Of a stretch of DNA of 52,546 nt, positions 32,729 through 41,172 are shown in pieces. The DNA lies in assembly GCA_024401305.1 (NCBI GenBank), contig JAKSLI010000019.1, positions 1 through 52,546 on the forward strand, read 5' to 3'. The notes beneath the pieces were generated by a model. The model saw only the letters and a program-made list of their open reading frames with translations, was not told where the DNA came from and ran no database searches. This DNA is from Bacteroidaceae bacterium. Its GTDB lineage: Bacteria; Bacteroidota; Bacteroidia; Bacteroidales; Bacteroidaceae. The position numbers and the translations under genes were made by a program. How positions within the stretch are numbered: the stretch's first letter is position 1; each line of letters opens with the position of its first letter.

Positions 32729-33301
32729 ATGTCAACACCAATTAACAATAATACAATTGACCGTGATGCTGTACGCTGGTATGTGATGCGCTGCCATAGC
32801 ATGGCTCATAATAAGGTGCGCCGTTTACTGGAGGCTAAGCAGATGGAATTCTATGTGCCAGAGACCATGCAAATGGTTGTTGAGAAGGGTAAGAAGGTGA
32901 AGAAGCTTGTGCCAGTTTTCAGGGACATGTTTTTCGTTCGTGCCTCTTACAACGACATGGATCTGAGCATAAAGAAAGATGGCATTCCGCTGATTTTCTA
33001 TTTTTCCCACACTTCTCACATCCAGAACGACGCGCTTTGGGTGAGGGATGGCGAGATGAAATCGTTCATGAGGGCATTGGATTGTGTGGATAATAATCCA
33101 ACAGTTCGTCCGTTCGGCGAAATCAATTTCAAGAAAGGCGACCATATTCGCGTTGTTGACGGACAACTTGAAGGCATTGAAGGCTACTTCTTGCAACTTC
33201 GCCGCGGACAGCGCAAGCAGTTGGTCATCACTCTTTCAAATCTCATGACCGTAAACCTCGCAATAGGCAAGGACGATTTGATAGAAATCCTGCCTGAATA
33301 A
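32729..33301 (+). CDS. NusG-like (UpxY-type) transcription antitermination protein, 190 aa
   Basis: A NusG N-terminal domain (RWYVMRCHSMAHNKVRRLL, then VPVFRDMFFVRAS) is followed by a KOW-type domain near residue 135 (KKGDHIRVVDGQLEGIEGYF). NusG paralogues of this size in Bacteroidales, the UpxY group, prevent early termination in capsule or other long operons and usually lie first in the operon they control. Here the gene has its own promoter and is closed by a perfect 13-bp terminator, with no polysaccharide genes downstream. It therefore must act in trans, or it has lost its target operon. The main nusG gene is not in this window. Confidence 0.8.
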   Translation: MSTPINNNTIDRDAVRWYVMRCHSMAHNKVRRLLEAKQMEFYVPETMQMVVEKGKKVKKLVPVFRDMFFVRASYNDMDLSIKKDGIPLIFYFSHTSHIQNDALWVRDGEMKSFMRALDCVDNNPTVRPFGEINFKKGDHIRVVDGQLEGIEGYFLQLRRGQRKQLVITLSNLMTVNLAIGKDDLIEILPE

Positions 33302-33415
33302 GGAGCGGAAAGGATTGATACTATTTTGTCATTCCGAGGGGTGTTTTTCGTAACTCTATGGATTACGGATAAAAATTCAGCGGAAAACGACTAAAAACTC
33401 ATAGACTTTTTACCA

Positions 33416-33457
33416 AAAACTCATAGAGATTTTATGCAAAACTCTATGAGTTTTTTT
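33416..33457 (+). terminator. Terminator after the NusG-like gene
   Basis: A perfect 13-bp stem (33416-33428 with 33442-33454) with a 13-base loop, then T residues. The stem word CTCATAG recurs just upstream at 33398, a partial duplication. Confidence 0.8.
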
Positions 33458-33493
33458 GTGCTATCCTAACATATTGAAAACCAAAGGCATACA

Positions 33494-33526
33494 AAAAGCG
33501 TGCATTCGTGATGAATGCACGCTTTT
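33494..33526 (-). terminator. Terminator after the BI-1 family gene
   Basis: A perfect 14-bp stem (33494-33507 with 33513-33526) with a 5-base loop. It has A/T runs on both sides, so it can work in both directions. Confidence 0.8.
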
Positions 33527-33583
33527 CCGTTGATACTATTTTGTCAGAATCGTTGCTTTTTTGACGGCTTCTTCCTGTTTTTA

Positions 33584-34297
33584 TTAATCTCTTCTGCCAA
33601 AGATGCGGAGGAGATAGAGGAAGAGGTTGATGAAGTCGAGATAGAGAGTGAGCGAACCGAGCACGGCATATTTCTGCACATCTGGGTTGTACTCATCTGC
33701 ATTCATGAACAGTTCCTTGATCTTCTGAGTGTCGTAAGCTGTCAGTCCAACGAAGACAAGCACACCAATATAGCTGATGATGGTTGCCATCAAAGTCGAA
33801 CCAACGAAGATGTTTACGATTGTTGCGATGATCAATCCGATGAGAGCCATGATGAGATAGCGTCCCATGCCAGAAAGATCCTTGCTAGTCTTATAGCCTA
33901 CGATAGACATTGCGCCGAAAGTGCCGGCAGTGATGAAGAATGTTGAGGCGATAGATTCCATCGTGTAAATGATGAAAATGCTTGCCATCGTCACACCGTT
34001 TACCACTGAATATAGGATGAAGAGTAGGGTAGCAGTAGTGAGCGACATCTTGCGGATGCCTGCACTAAGCCACATTACCAAACCGAATTCAGCAAAGATC
34101 ATTCCCCAGAAGAGGATAGGGTTGCCAAAAACAGCGGCAAGGATTGCAGGACTGTTTGCCACGAGCCATGATGTCATGCCAGTGATGGCAAGTGCAAGTG
34201 TCATCCAGATGTAAACCTTCTTCATCAAAGCAGGGAAACTGCGCTCTATCACAGCTTCCCGCTCGTTAATCATTCTTTCCAATTGTGAGTATTCCAT
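33584..34297 (-). CDS. Bax inhibitor-1/YccA family membrane protein, 237 aa
   Basis: This is a seven-helix inner-membrane protein of the BI-1 (TMBIM) family, members of which act as pH-gated calcium leak channels or modulate the FtsH protease. Hydrophobic segments run from about residue 27 to 235, and the C-terminal UPF0005 signature is present (LTAYDTQKIKELF). The start MEYSQLERM at 34297 is chosen over an in-frame TTG at 34309. It lies 43 bases after the glycine-zipper lipoprotein gene and is probably co-transcribed with it. Confidence 0.88.
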   Translation of the reverse strand: MEYSQLERMINEREAVIERSFPALMKKVYIWMTLALAITGMTSWLVANSPAILAAVFGNPILFWGMIFAEFGLVMWLSAGIRKMSLTTATLLFILYSVVNGVTMASIFIIYTMESIASTFFITAGTFGAMSIVGYKTSKDLSGMGRYLIMALIGLIIATIVNIFVGSTLMATIISYIGVLVFVGLTAYDTQKIKELFMNADEYNPDVQKYAVLGSLTLYLDFINLFLYLLRIFGRRD

Positions 34298-34340
34298 ATA
34301 ATTATTCAATTTTTAATCTGGGGATAGCCCATTAGCGAAA

Positions 34341-34877
34341 CTATTTCATCTCGATGCGGTCGTCGCCAGAGTTTGTCTCGTCGTAGCCGCCATCGTTTTG
34401 GTAGTCGCTTGCGCTTCTCTGTTGGTTGAGGTTGGCATTGTTGCCCGGAGCGTATTGCACTCTGTTGTAGTTAGAGCCATTGCCGCCACCGTTGTAATAG
34501 ACATCATCGCCACGGCGTGCCTTCAGATATTCGCTGTTTCTGCGGATGTAAGCGCTGTTTGAGCTGCGTCTGCTGCCGCTGCGCCATGTGCGACGCTGTG
34601 CCTGACGCTCGTCGTATCTGCCCTGAGCGTATGCTGCCTGTTGGTCGTGACGCTCTTGGTCGGCTGCTGCGCCCATCACTGCACCTACTGCAGCGCCGCC
34701 AGCCATGCCGACAATTGTGCCGAGGTCTGAACCACGATGGCCACCAGTGATGCCGCCGATAGCAGAACCGAGAAGTCCACCGATAGATGCACCGGCGTAA
34801 GCACCAGAACCTGTGTAAGTGCCGCAACTGCAAACTGTGAGTGCAGCAATCATTATCATGATAAGATTCTTTTTCAT
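34341..34877 (-). CDS. Glycine-zipper lipoprotein, 178 aa
   Basis: The signal peptide MKKNLIMIMIAALTVCSC ends in a lipobox-like V-C-S-C, so it is probably an envelope lipoprotein. Residues about 25-75 form a glycine zipper (GASIGGLLGSAIGGITGG, then GTIVGMAGGAAVGAVMG), a pattern that packs membrane helices together. The rest is polar, with Gln/Arg-rich and Asn/Gly-rich low-complexity stretches. The function is unknown; related proteins stabilise the outer membrane. Two TAnnTTTG-type boxes lie upstream on the minus strand. Confidence 0.75.
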   Translation of the reverse strand: MKKNLIMIMIAALTVCSCGTYTGSGAYAGASIGGLLGSAIGGITGGHRGSDLGTIVGMAGGAAVGAVMGAAADQERHDQQAAYAQGRYDERQAQRRTWRSGSRRSSNSAYIRRNSEYLKARRGDDVYYNGGGNGSNYNRVQYAPGNNANLNQQRSASDYQNDGGYDETNSGDDRIEMK

Positions 34878-34927
34878 AGTTTCTATGTTTTAGTTTGTTT
34901 ATACTGCTTTGTTTGTTTTTACGGATG

Positions 34928-34958
34928 CAAAGGTAAGCAGTTTCACGCTGCAAAGATA
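34928..34958 (-). promoter_or_regulatory. Two candidate -7 boxes for the lipoprotein-BI-1 unit
   Basis: The minus strand reads TACCTTTG (34928-34935) and TATCTTTG (34951-34958). No clear -33 box was found for either. A hairpin AATAGGG/CCCTATT (34978-34995) lies further upstream. Confidence 0.4.
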
Positions 34959-35071
34959 GTAAAATTTCCTACATCGCAATAGGGTTTTCCCTATTTTGTT
35001 CAAATTTAACATTAAAAGTGTGCTTTTGAAAGGCGTATTGTCTGCTGATATTGGATTTTGCATGAGAATAA

Positions 35072-35103
35072 TTTGCCGTTTCGTTCAAAAAACTGTAAAT
35101 TTG
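35072..35103 (+). promoter_or_regulatory. Promoter for the OPT transporter
   Basis: TTTG (35072-35075), 20 bases, TAAATTTG (35096-35103), giving a leader of about 20 bases. Confidence 0.65.
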
Positions 35104-35129
35104 CAGCGTAATTAAATAATTAATGTACA

Positions 35130-37121
35130 ATGAAAACATCATTACCAGAGAACGCCTTCACGGAACTGAAGGAAGGCGAAGAGTATGAACCGCTGATGGA
35201 AGCTGGCAAGAGCTATGCGGAAGTCAATGTGTGGTCGGTAACTTGGGGAATCCTGATGGCTGTGCTTTTCAGTGCTGCCGCAGCTTACCTCGGTTTGAAG
35301 GTTGGTCAGGTCTTTGAGGCTGCCATCCCTATTGCAATCATTGCCGTTGGAGTTTCAAGTGCCACAAAGCGCAAGGGTGCTCTTGGCGAGAATGTCATCA
35401 TCCAGAGCATCGGAGCATGTTCCGGTGTTGTCGTAGCAGGTGCAATATTCACATTGCCAGCACTTTACATCATCCAAGCAAAGTATCCGGAAGTGACAGT
35501 AAACTTCTTCCAAGTGTTCTTCTCTTCTTTGCTTGGCGGTATTCTTGGCATACTTTTCCTCATTCCTTTCCGCAAGTATTTCGTCAAGGACATGCATGGA
35601 AAATATCCTTTCCCGGAAGCTACAGCCACCACTCAGGTACTTGTTTCTGGCGAGAAGGGCGGTTCGCAGGCTAAGCCTCTGCTCATCGCAGGACTCGTTG
35701 GTGGTATCTACGACTTCCTCGTTTCTACTTTCGGCACTTGGGCTGAGACATTCACTACTCGTGCCATTGCCGGCGGTGCGTATGTTGCCGAAAAGGCGAA
35801 GCTCGTGTTCGGCATTAACACAGGTGCTGCCGTGCTTGGTCTTGGCTACATCGTGGGATTGAAATATGCTGCAATCATCTGTGCCGGATCAGCCTTGATA
35901 TGGTTTGTTGTAGTGCCAGTAATGCCATTGCTTGGCGACCAACTTCTTGAAGTCCTAAATCCGACATTCTCAGCAGCAGCTGATGGAAGTGTTCAGGCTA
36001 TGGCACCAGAAGTGATCTTCAAGACCTTCGCACGCCACATCGGTATCGGTGGTATTGCGATGGCTGGTTTGATTGGCATCATAAAACAGTGGAGCATTAT
36101 CAAAGGTTCTGTTTCGCTTGCTGCTCGCGAACTCAAGGGCGGCAAGGGCGAGAAGGTGGAAGTGTCTCGCACTCAGCGTGATATCTCCATGAAAATTGTT
36201 GCCTTTGGCGTAATCTTTGCACTTGTAGCAACATTCATTTTCTTCTATACAGGTGTCGTTGAATTCAATCTCTTGCATGCTGTTGTCGGCATTCTTGTTA
36301 TTGGCATCATCGCATTCCTCTTCACTACTGTTGCTGCCAATGCAATCGCGATTGTCGGTTCAAACCCTGTGTCTGGTATGACGCTGATGACTCTTATCCT
36401 TGCTTCCGTAATCATGGTGGCTGTTGGCTTGAACGGTTCAGCGGGTATGGTTGCAGCGCTCATCATGGGTGGCGTGGTTTGTACAGCGCTTTCTACTGCT
36501 GGCGGCTTCATCACAGACCTCAAAATCGGTTATTGGCTTGGCACAACACCGGCAAAGCAGGAAACATGGAAGTTCCTCGGCATACTCGTCAGCGCAGCTA
36601 CTGTTGGTGGGGTGATGATCATTCTTAACAAGACTTACGGTTTTGTTGGTGAGAATGCTCTCGTAGCACCACAGGCAAACGCGATGGCTGCTGTTATCGA
36701 ACCGCTGATGAGTGGCACTGGCGCACCTTGGGCTCTCTATGGCATCGGCGCTCTTCTTGCATTGATACTCAACTTCTGCAAGGTACCTGCACTCGCAGTA
36801 GCTCTCGGTATGTTCATCCCAATGGAACTCAATGCACCACTTCTTGTGGGAGGTGCTATCAACTGGTTCGTGACAACACGCTCAAAGGATGCTGAAGTGA
36901 ACAATGCTCGTGGTGAACTCGGTACACTCATTGCCAGCGGTTTCATTGCCGGTGGTGCTTTGATGGGCGTTGTTTCTGCAGGCTTGAAGTTTGCGGGTTT
37001 CGAATTCGACAGCTCCGCTTGGCTTGCAAATCCACTCAGTGAAATACTCTCTCTCGGTGCATATCTCCTCCTCATCTGCTACTTCATCATAGCAACGAGA
37101 ATAAAGCCAGGAAAGAATTAA
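35130..37121 (+). CDS. OPT family oligopeptide/metal-chelate transporter, 663 aa
   Basis: This is an inner-membrane secondary transporter of the OPT superfamily, with about 14-16 hydrophobic segments spread over the whole length. Landmarks are the short cytoplasmic N-terminus (LPENAFTELKEGEEYEPL), IQSIGACSGVVVAGAIFTLP, GKYPFPEATATTQVL and the loop GSNPVSGMTLMTLI. Bacterial members take up oligopeptides or iron/nickel chelates; which one is not visible here. The gene is alone, with its own promoter and a hairpin terminator. Confidence 0.92.
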   Translation: MKTSLPENAFTELKEGEEYEPLMEAGKSYAEVNVWSVTWGILMAVLFSAAAAYLGLKVGQVFEAAIPIAIIAVGVSSATKRKGALGENVIIQSIGACSGVVVAGAIFTLPALYIIQAKYPEVTVNFFQVFFSSLLGGILGILFLIPFRKYFVKDMHGKYPFPEATATTQVLVSGEKGGSQAKPLLIAGLVGGIYDFLVSTFGTWAETFTTRAIAGGAYVAEKAKLVFGINTGAAVLGLGYIVGLKYAAIICAGSALIWFVVVPVMPLLGDQLLEVLNPTFSAAADGSVQAMAPEVIFKTFARHIGIGGIAMAGLIGIIKQWSIIKGSVSLAARELKGGKGEKVEVSRTQRDISMKIVAFGVIFALVATFIFFYTGVVEFNLLHAVVGILVIGIIAFLFTTVAANAIAIVGSNPVSGMTLMTLILASVIMVAVGLNGSAGMVAALIMGGVVCTALSTAGGFITDLKIGYWLGTTPAKQETWKFLGILVSAATVGGVMIILNKTYGFVGENALVAPQANAMAAVIEPLMSGTGAPWALYGIGALLALILNFCKVPALAVALGMFIPMELNAPLLVGGAINWFVTTRSKDAEVNNARGELGTLIASGFIAGGALMGVVSAGLKFAGFEFDSSAWLANPLSEILSLGAYLLLICYFIIATRIKPGKN

Positions 37122-37146
37122 AGGATAAAAAATAGCTATAAGAAGT

Positions 37147-37183
37147 AGGAGGCAAGTGCTGATATGCAAAGCACTTGCCTCCT
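37147..37183. terminator. Perfect hairpin between convergent OPT and AraC-type genes
   Basis: AGGAGGCAAGTGCT (37147-37160) pairs perfectly with 37170-37183. Neither side has a long T run, but the position between convergent genes suits a bidirectional terminator. Confidence 0.6.
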
Positions 37184-37222
37184 GTTACTTTCTTCCCTTC
37201 ATGCGAATGTATGGCATAATTG

Positions 37223-38371
37223 TTATTTGCTATGCTCAATTTGGTTCTCGGAACTGTGTACCTCCTCACCAATACAAGCGTCTTGACTTTTTTGTGCGTA
37301 TTCTTTCGGCGTTATTCCAGTAATTTTCTTAAATGTACGCGTGAAGTTGGAGCGGTCGCCTATACCTACCATTTCGGCAATGGCATCATAGGAATACTCG
37401 GGATGTTCCCTCAGAATACTGCAGGCGTATTCTATGCGCAAATTTGTACGCCACTGGCGAAAGTCCATCTGGTATTTCTGACTGAAATATGCTCGTAAGG
37501 TGGTGATGCTCACTCCCAGCGATTGGGCAAATTTCTCCGATACGAGGTCGTTCTTCACGAATCCTCGTTCTTCAACCCACTTCTGTAGATTAGCTTCCAA
37601 TTTTTCAAAGTCCATCACCTTCTTGACATCGACATTGCTATTGCTATTATTGCCTGACTCATATACCTTGTGTACCAAATGGGCCGTACCGCCGCAATAG
37701 TTCACGAAGCTGATCACCACATAACTGTAGAAGAAAGCCGCCAGAAGCATCCAAATGTCGTAAATAACTGTTGGCATGAAGGGAGCTATGGCGGCTGTCA
37801 CACCTAGAATGGTTACGGCAATGAAGAAGTGCTTTATCCATGCATAGCGGCTCTCGCTATATTCATCGGTCTTGGAGTCTGTATTGTTCACACATTTGTT
37901 GTACTCGCTATAAAAGATTGACTGATAGCTTACAATTAACGAAAGGTATGCTATGCACGCAACGATGGCAATTGGCATGAAATGCTTTCTCCATAGCAAC
38001 AATCCCAGTATCAGTAATGTGGCGTAGGCAGCAATACACGCAATATTAATCCACACCCATCGACGACCTATCCATACTGGATTAACAAAAGTAATGCCGG
38101 TGCAAGCGAAAAGCATAGATTGTATTCCTGCGCTAATCAGTGTGCTGGTGACAATAATGTCGGTGGAAGGCGGCAACTGCAGAAAGAGGGTCTTGCAACA
38201 AGACAATCCCACAACCAGGAACACCAGGCTCAGATACATTTTGCACCGGCGCAGATATTTCCATATTGGTGCTTTGGGAGAATGTATCAAAGTCATCAGG
38301 ATTGCCGATGTGAGAAACGAGAACATTGCAATGCTGTTAGCTATATAATGGAAGTTGGGGATTTCTATCAT
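37223..38371 (-). CDS. AraC-type regulator with N-terminal membrane domain, 382 aa
   Basis: Residues 1-225 hold about six or seven hydrophobic segments. Residues about 260-365 hold two AraC-type helix-turn-helix motifs (VSEKFAQSLGVSITTLRAYF, then YSYDAIAEMVGIGDRSNFTR with KKITGITPKEYAQK). Membrane-tethered AraC proteins are common in Bacteroidetes and are thought to sense an envelope signal. It is divergent from the secreted-protein gene at 38578 across 206 bases, so that gene is its likely target. A TAATTTTG box lies only 5 bases from the first ATG, so either the mRNA is leaderless or Met16 (38326) is the real start. Confidence 0.85.
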   Translation of the reverse strand: MIEIPNFHYIANSIAMFSFLTSAILMTLIHSPKAPIWKYLRRCKMYLSLVFLVVGLSCCKTLFLQLPPSTDIIVTSTLISAGIQSMLFACTGITFVNPVWIGRRWVWINIACIAAYATLLILGLLLWRKHFMPIAIVACIAYLSLIVSYQSIFYSEYNKCVNNTDSKTDEYSESRYAWIKHFFIAVTILGVTAAIAPFMPTVIYDIWMLLAAFFYSYVVISFVNYCGGTAHLVHKVYESGNNSNSNVDVKKVMDFEKLEANLQKWVEERGFVKNDLVSEKFAQSLGVSITTLRAYFSQKYQMDFRQWRTNLRIEYACSILREHPEYSYDAIAEMVGIGDRSNFTRTFKKITGITPKEYAQKSQDACIGEEVHSSENQIEHSK

Positions 38372-38375
38372 GTTG

Positions 38376-38383
38376 CAAAATTA
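38376..38383 (-). promoter_or_regulatory. -7 box for the AraC-type gene
   Basis: The minus strand reads TAATTTTG, almost touching the first start codon. Confidence 0.4.
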
Positions 38384-38511
38384 CAGTATTATTCTCTTTT
38401 TCCATTCATTTTAGAGCATAAAATGCATCAAAACAGCAGAAAACAATGGAAAAACAACAAAATACCACACAAAATACAACTCCGATATCCCATAATTCCC
38501 GTAATTTTGCA

Positions 38512-38519
38512 TCGCCACT
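38512..38519 (+). promoter_or_regulatory. -7 box for the secreted repeat protein
   Basis: TAATTTTG; no TTTG at the usual -33 distance, which fits a promoter needing an activator such as the divergent AraC-type protein. Confidence 0.45.
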
Positions 38520-38577
38520 CTTTTGTGGATATTCCAGATTATACCAATTACACCTATTTATCTGATTTTTATTTATT

Positions 38578-40809
38578 ATGGAAGGAAAAAGATTTTTACT
38601 AATGCTCATCGTGGCGATAGTCAGCCAAGGAGCTTGGGCGCAGGGGCAATATGTCCAAGAACTTAAAGTCGGTGAGAATTTGGTCAATATTGCCGCAAAC
38701 AGCTTTAGACCTAATAGTTATGGTTGGTTTAATGAAGATGAGGCTTTCCAGTATTTCCTTTTTGAAGCACCATGTGATGGTGCCCTGACCGTAGAGGATG
38801 TGACAGGAACTCCGGATCAGCAACTTGCTATGTATGTCATTGAAACAAACAATGTCAGCTCCGATGATGTCCCTACATCTATGTATGTTCCTGAAGTTGA
38901 AAAGGGTACAACCTATCATATTGGTCTCCGTGAATTCAATGGCAACGCTCTGCAGAATGTTAAGATTCGCATTGGAATAGAGTGCCTTAACCATAATTTC
39001 AACGAGTGTGGTATTTGTCAGAATGAAGGCTGCACCAAGCAGATTCGCGTTCTCACAGACGGACAGAACAAGGATGTGATCTGCTCTTATCCTAGCGAAC
39101 GATACCTGTTTATACCAGAAACTTCTGGAAAGTTGAAAATCAGCGCAAGAAATGAAGCTGATGAGATTATTAATGTCAAATATTCATTGTATGACGAGGA
39201 CGGTTCTCTGGTTTATCAAAACTATGTAGCTAGTGCTCCTATGCGGAAGGCTGCAAGAAACAAAGGCTGTTCTGTAGAAGCTGGTAAGAAGTATTTCTTG
39301 GATTTCTCACAGTACAATAGCGGCACTTATGATATTTTGCTTGAAGTAGAAGAGGAACTTCCTCCAGTGGAACTCAATGACACACAAAGCAATGAGGTGA
39401 GCTTCCCTGTAGGCTACGAGCAACTTTCTGGATTTAAGTATACTGTCAAAGAGAAAGGCGGTCTCACTGTTTCCATAGACACAAATGCAGAAATCGTATA
39501 TGCAGATATCATACCATGGGATGAATGGTTGCAGATACAGGATGAGATGAATGGAGACTCCCCAGCAAGTGCACCTCGAAAGGCTGCAGGTGTTAGTGGG
39601 AATGAATCTTTGGTGCTTTCTAAGGTTGTTGATCCAGGAGAATATGCTATCTTTATTGTCACTACAACGAATGAAGAGACTTCAGCTGAGATTTCTCTTA
39701 ATCTGACAACAGAAGGAGCAACAACTCTTTCGATTGGAGACAACTGGATAGAAATTGCTGGAGATGATAATGAAGACTGGAACGAGGAGTCAGAAGATGC
39801 TTATACCCTCTTCCCATTTGTCCCTGCCAAGGATGGAGTCCTCATTGTTGAATCTAAGGGTAGTGAAGACACAGTTGGTGCTCTCTTTGATGCAGATAAT
39901 AATTTCATAAAGTCTGGTGATGACGAAGGTGAAGACTATAACTTTAAGTTTTCTGTAGTCGTCGAAGGAGGAAAAAACTATCATATTGGTATTCGAGAGT
40001 ATGATGGTGAGTCATTGCCTTTGTATCTTATCAATGTAAGTTTGAATGAACTACAACAAATCGACAAGACTCTTGAACTCTTTTCTGAAGAAGAAGGTGA
40101 GATTGCGCTTGGCAATGCACTTGAGAATTATTGGGGCGAAGACAAATGGGAAGATCTATTTAGTGTAAATGGAGTGACATACAAGCGCAATGCAACAACA
40201 AGCAAGTGGGGCACAGTAGTTCTTCCTTATCAACTTGAGAGCAATGAAAAGGTTGCATACTATGAGTTGACAACAGTTGATCTCCCAAATGGCATTCTTG
40301 AGTTTACAAAAGTTGATTTTGTGAAGCCTAATACTCCTACAGTCTACCGAATTATAGAAGGTAATCAGTATGATGCTTCAGTCAGTGGTGAGGTGTTAAT
40401 TGAAATTCCTCAAGAATGGGGATACATCTGGGGACCGACAAAGGCAAATGATTGGTCAATGGAAGGATGGTACTATGACACAACTATTAATACACAGAAT
40501 TACCGAAGTGAGGTTATGTACATTAGTGACGATAAGTTCTGGCATGCAACAGGTACATTGCACATGAAACCGTATCGCGCATATTTCTATACCTTTAACT
40601 GGCCTGCAGATGCTGCAAAAGCGATGAGCATTTCGTTCATAGATGATGATTCGGTTACTACCATAGAGTCTGTAATGGGAGAGAATGGCGAATTCACGGA
40701 TATTGAAGCCATCTACGACCTTTATGGACGCAAGATTGAAACAATGAAGCATGGTGTGAATATCATCCGCACTTCTAATGGCAAGATTCGTAAGTTCATC
40801 AAGAAGTAA
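38578..40809 (+). CDS. Secreted protein with repeated beta domains and sorting-type C-terminus, 743 aa
   Basis: A signal peptide (FLLMLIVAIVSQGAWAQ, cleaved near 22) precedes about four related beta domains resembling bacterial pre-peptidase C-terminal domains, at about 28-135, 150-258, 265-378 and 383-490. The first and last share the clear motif K-G-T-T-Y-H-I-G-L-R-E-F-N-G (110-122) and G-G-K-N-Y-H-I-G-I-R-E-Y-D-G (464-477). The 500-680 region is an unrecognised beta domain. The end (AIYDLYGRKIETMKHGVNII) looks like a type IX secretion or surface-attachment tail. The word SAP-(M)-RKAA occurs twice (219-226 and 331-337), possible Arg/Lys processing sites. No enzyme motif was found; a carbohydrate-binding or adhesive role is inferred. 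Confidence 0.75.
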   Translation: MEGKRFLLMLIVAIVSQGAWAQGQYVQELKVGENLVNIAANSFRPNSYGWFNEDEAFQYFLFEAPCDGALTVEDVTGTPDQQLAMYVIETNNVSSDDVPTSMYVPEVEKGTTYHIGLREFNGNALQNVKIRIGIECLNHNFNECGICQNEGCTKQIRVLTDGQNKDVICSYPSERYLFIPETSGKLKISARNEADEIINVKYSLYDEDGSLVYQNYVASAPMRKAARNKGCSVEAGKKYFLDFSQYNSGTYDILLEVEEELPPVELNDTQSNEVSFPVGYEQLSGFKYTVKEKGGLTVSIDTNAEIVYADIIPWDEWLQIQDEMNGDSPASAPRKAAGVSGNESLVLSKVVDPGEYAIFIVTTTNEETSAEISLNLTTEGATTLSIGDNWIEIAGDDNEDWNEESEDAYTLFPFVPAKDGVLIVESKGSEDTVGALFDADNNFIKSGDDEGEDYNFKFSVVVEGGKNYHIGIREYDGESLPLYLINVSLNELQQIDKTLELFSEEEGEIALGNALENYWGEDKWEDLFSVNGVTYKRNATTSKWGTVVLPYQLESNEKVAYYELTTVDLPNGILEFTKVDFVKPNTPTVYRIIEGNQYDASVSGEVLIEIPQEWGYIWGPTKANDWSMEGWYYDTTINTQNYRSEVMYISDDKFWHATGTLHMKPYRAYFYTFNWPADAAKAMSISFIDDDSVTTIESVMGENGEFTDIEAIYDLYGRKIETMKHGVNIIRTSNGKIRKFIKK

Positions 40810-40831
40810 AAACTCGTAAACTCATTGGATT

Positions 40832-41029
40832 ATGAATAAGAAAGAATATAAAAAACCTATTGCAAAGCAGATTATTATCGCCAACGAATTACTGTTCACT
40901 GACAGTGTTGGTGAATCGTGTGATCCAAATGTTGCAACAGCAACATTAAATTATATGGGTGACGATAACGGTAATGCTGAAGCTGAGTCAAAACGCAACC
41001 ACTGGGTGTGGGATGACGAAGAAGAGTAG
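40832..41029 (+). CDS. Small peptide of the Bacteroidales W-D-D-[D/E] type, 65 aa
   Basis: The sequence starts MNKKEYKKPIAKQIIIANEL and ends HWVWDDEEE. Many Bacteroidales carry small ORFs of this build: a basic N-terminus, a short hydrophobic I-I-I-x-x-E-L-L centre, then an acidic end with W-D-D-[D/E]. Their role is unknown; they have been suggested to be secreted or modified peptides. It follows the secreted repeat protein by 22 bases and should share its transcript and the control of the AraC-type regulator. No modifying enzyme is next to it. Confidence 0.6.
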   Translation: MNKKEYKKPIAKQIIIANELLFTDSVGESCDPNVATATLNYMGDDNGNAEAESKRNHWVWDDEEE

Positions 41030-41071
41030 TCGTGAATGATTAAAAAGATAAAGGCTGCAATGGCTTAAAAA

Positions 41072-41118
41072 AATCTGGCGCAAATCCCAATTGTTGATGT
41101 CGGGATTTGCGCCAGATT
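41072..41118 (-). terminator. Terminator after pdxJ
   Basis: A perfect 17-bp stem (41072-41088 with 41102-41118) with a 13-base loop. On the minus strand it is followed by a run of T. It also lies downstream of the 65-residue peptide gene on the plus strand. Confidence 0.8.
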
Positions 41119-41172
41119 ATGTTTTGATGTGGAGTGAGTGTATTTCTCTCCTTTGTTATAATGCGACAAAGG

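Noticed and set aside
33515-33946. Plus-strand ORF of 143 codons over the BI-1 gene
   Set aside because: It is the antisense shadow of a conserved membrane protein gene; its Asp/Glu-rich sequence reflects reverse-read hydrophobic codons.
34298-34309. TTG start adding four residues to the BI-1 protein
   Set aside because: The ATG at 34297 starts a conserved-looking N-terminus and needs no alternative codon.
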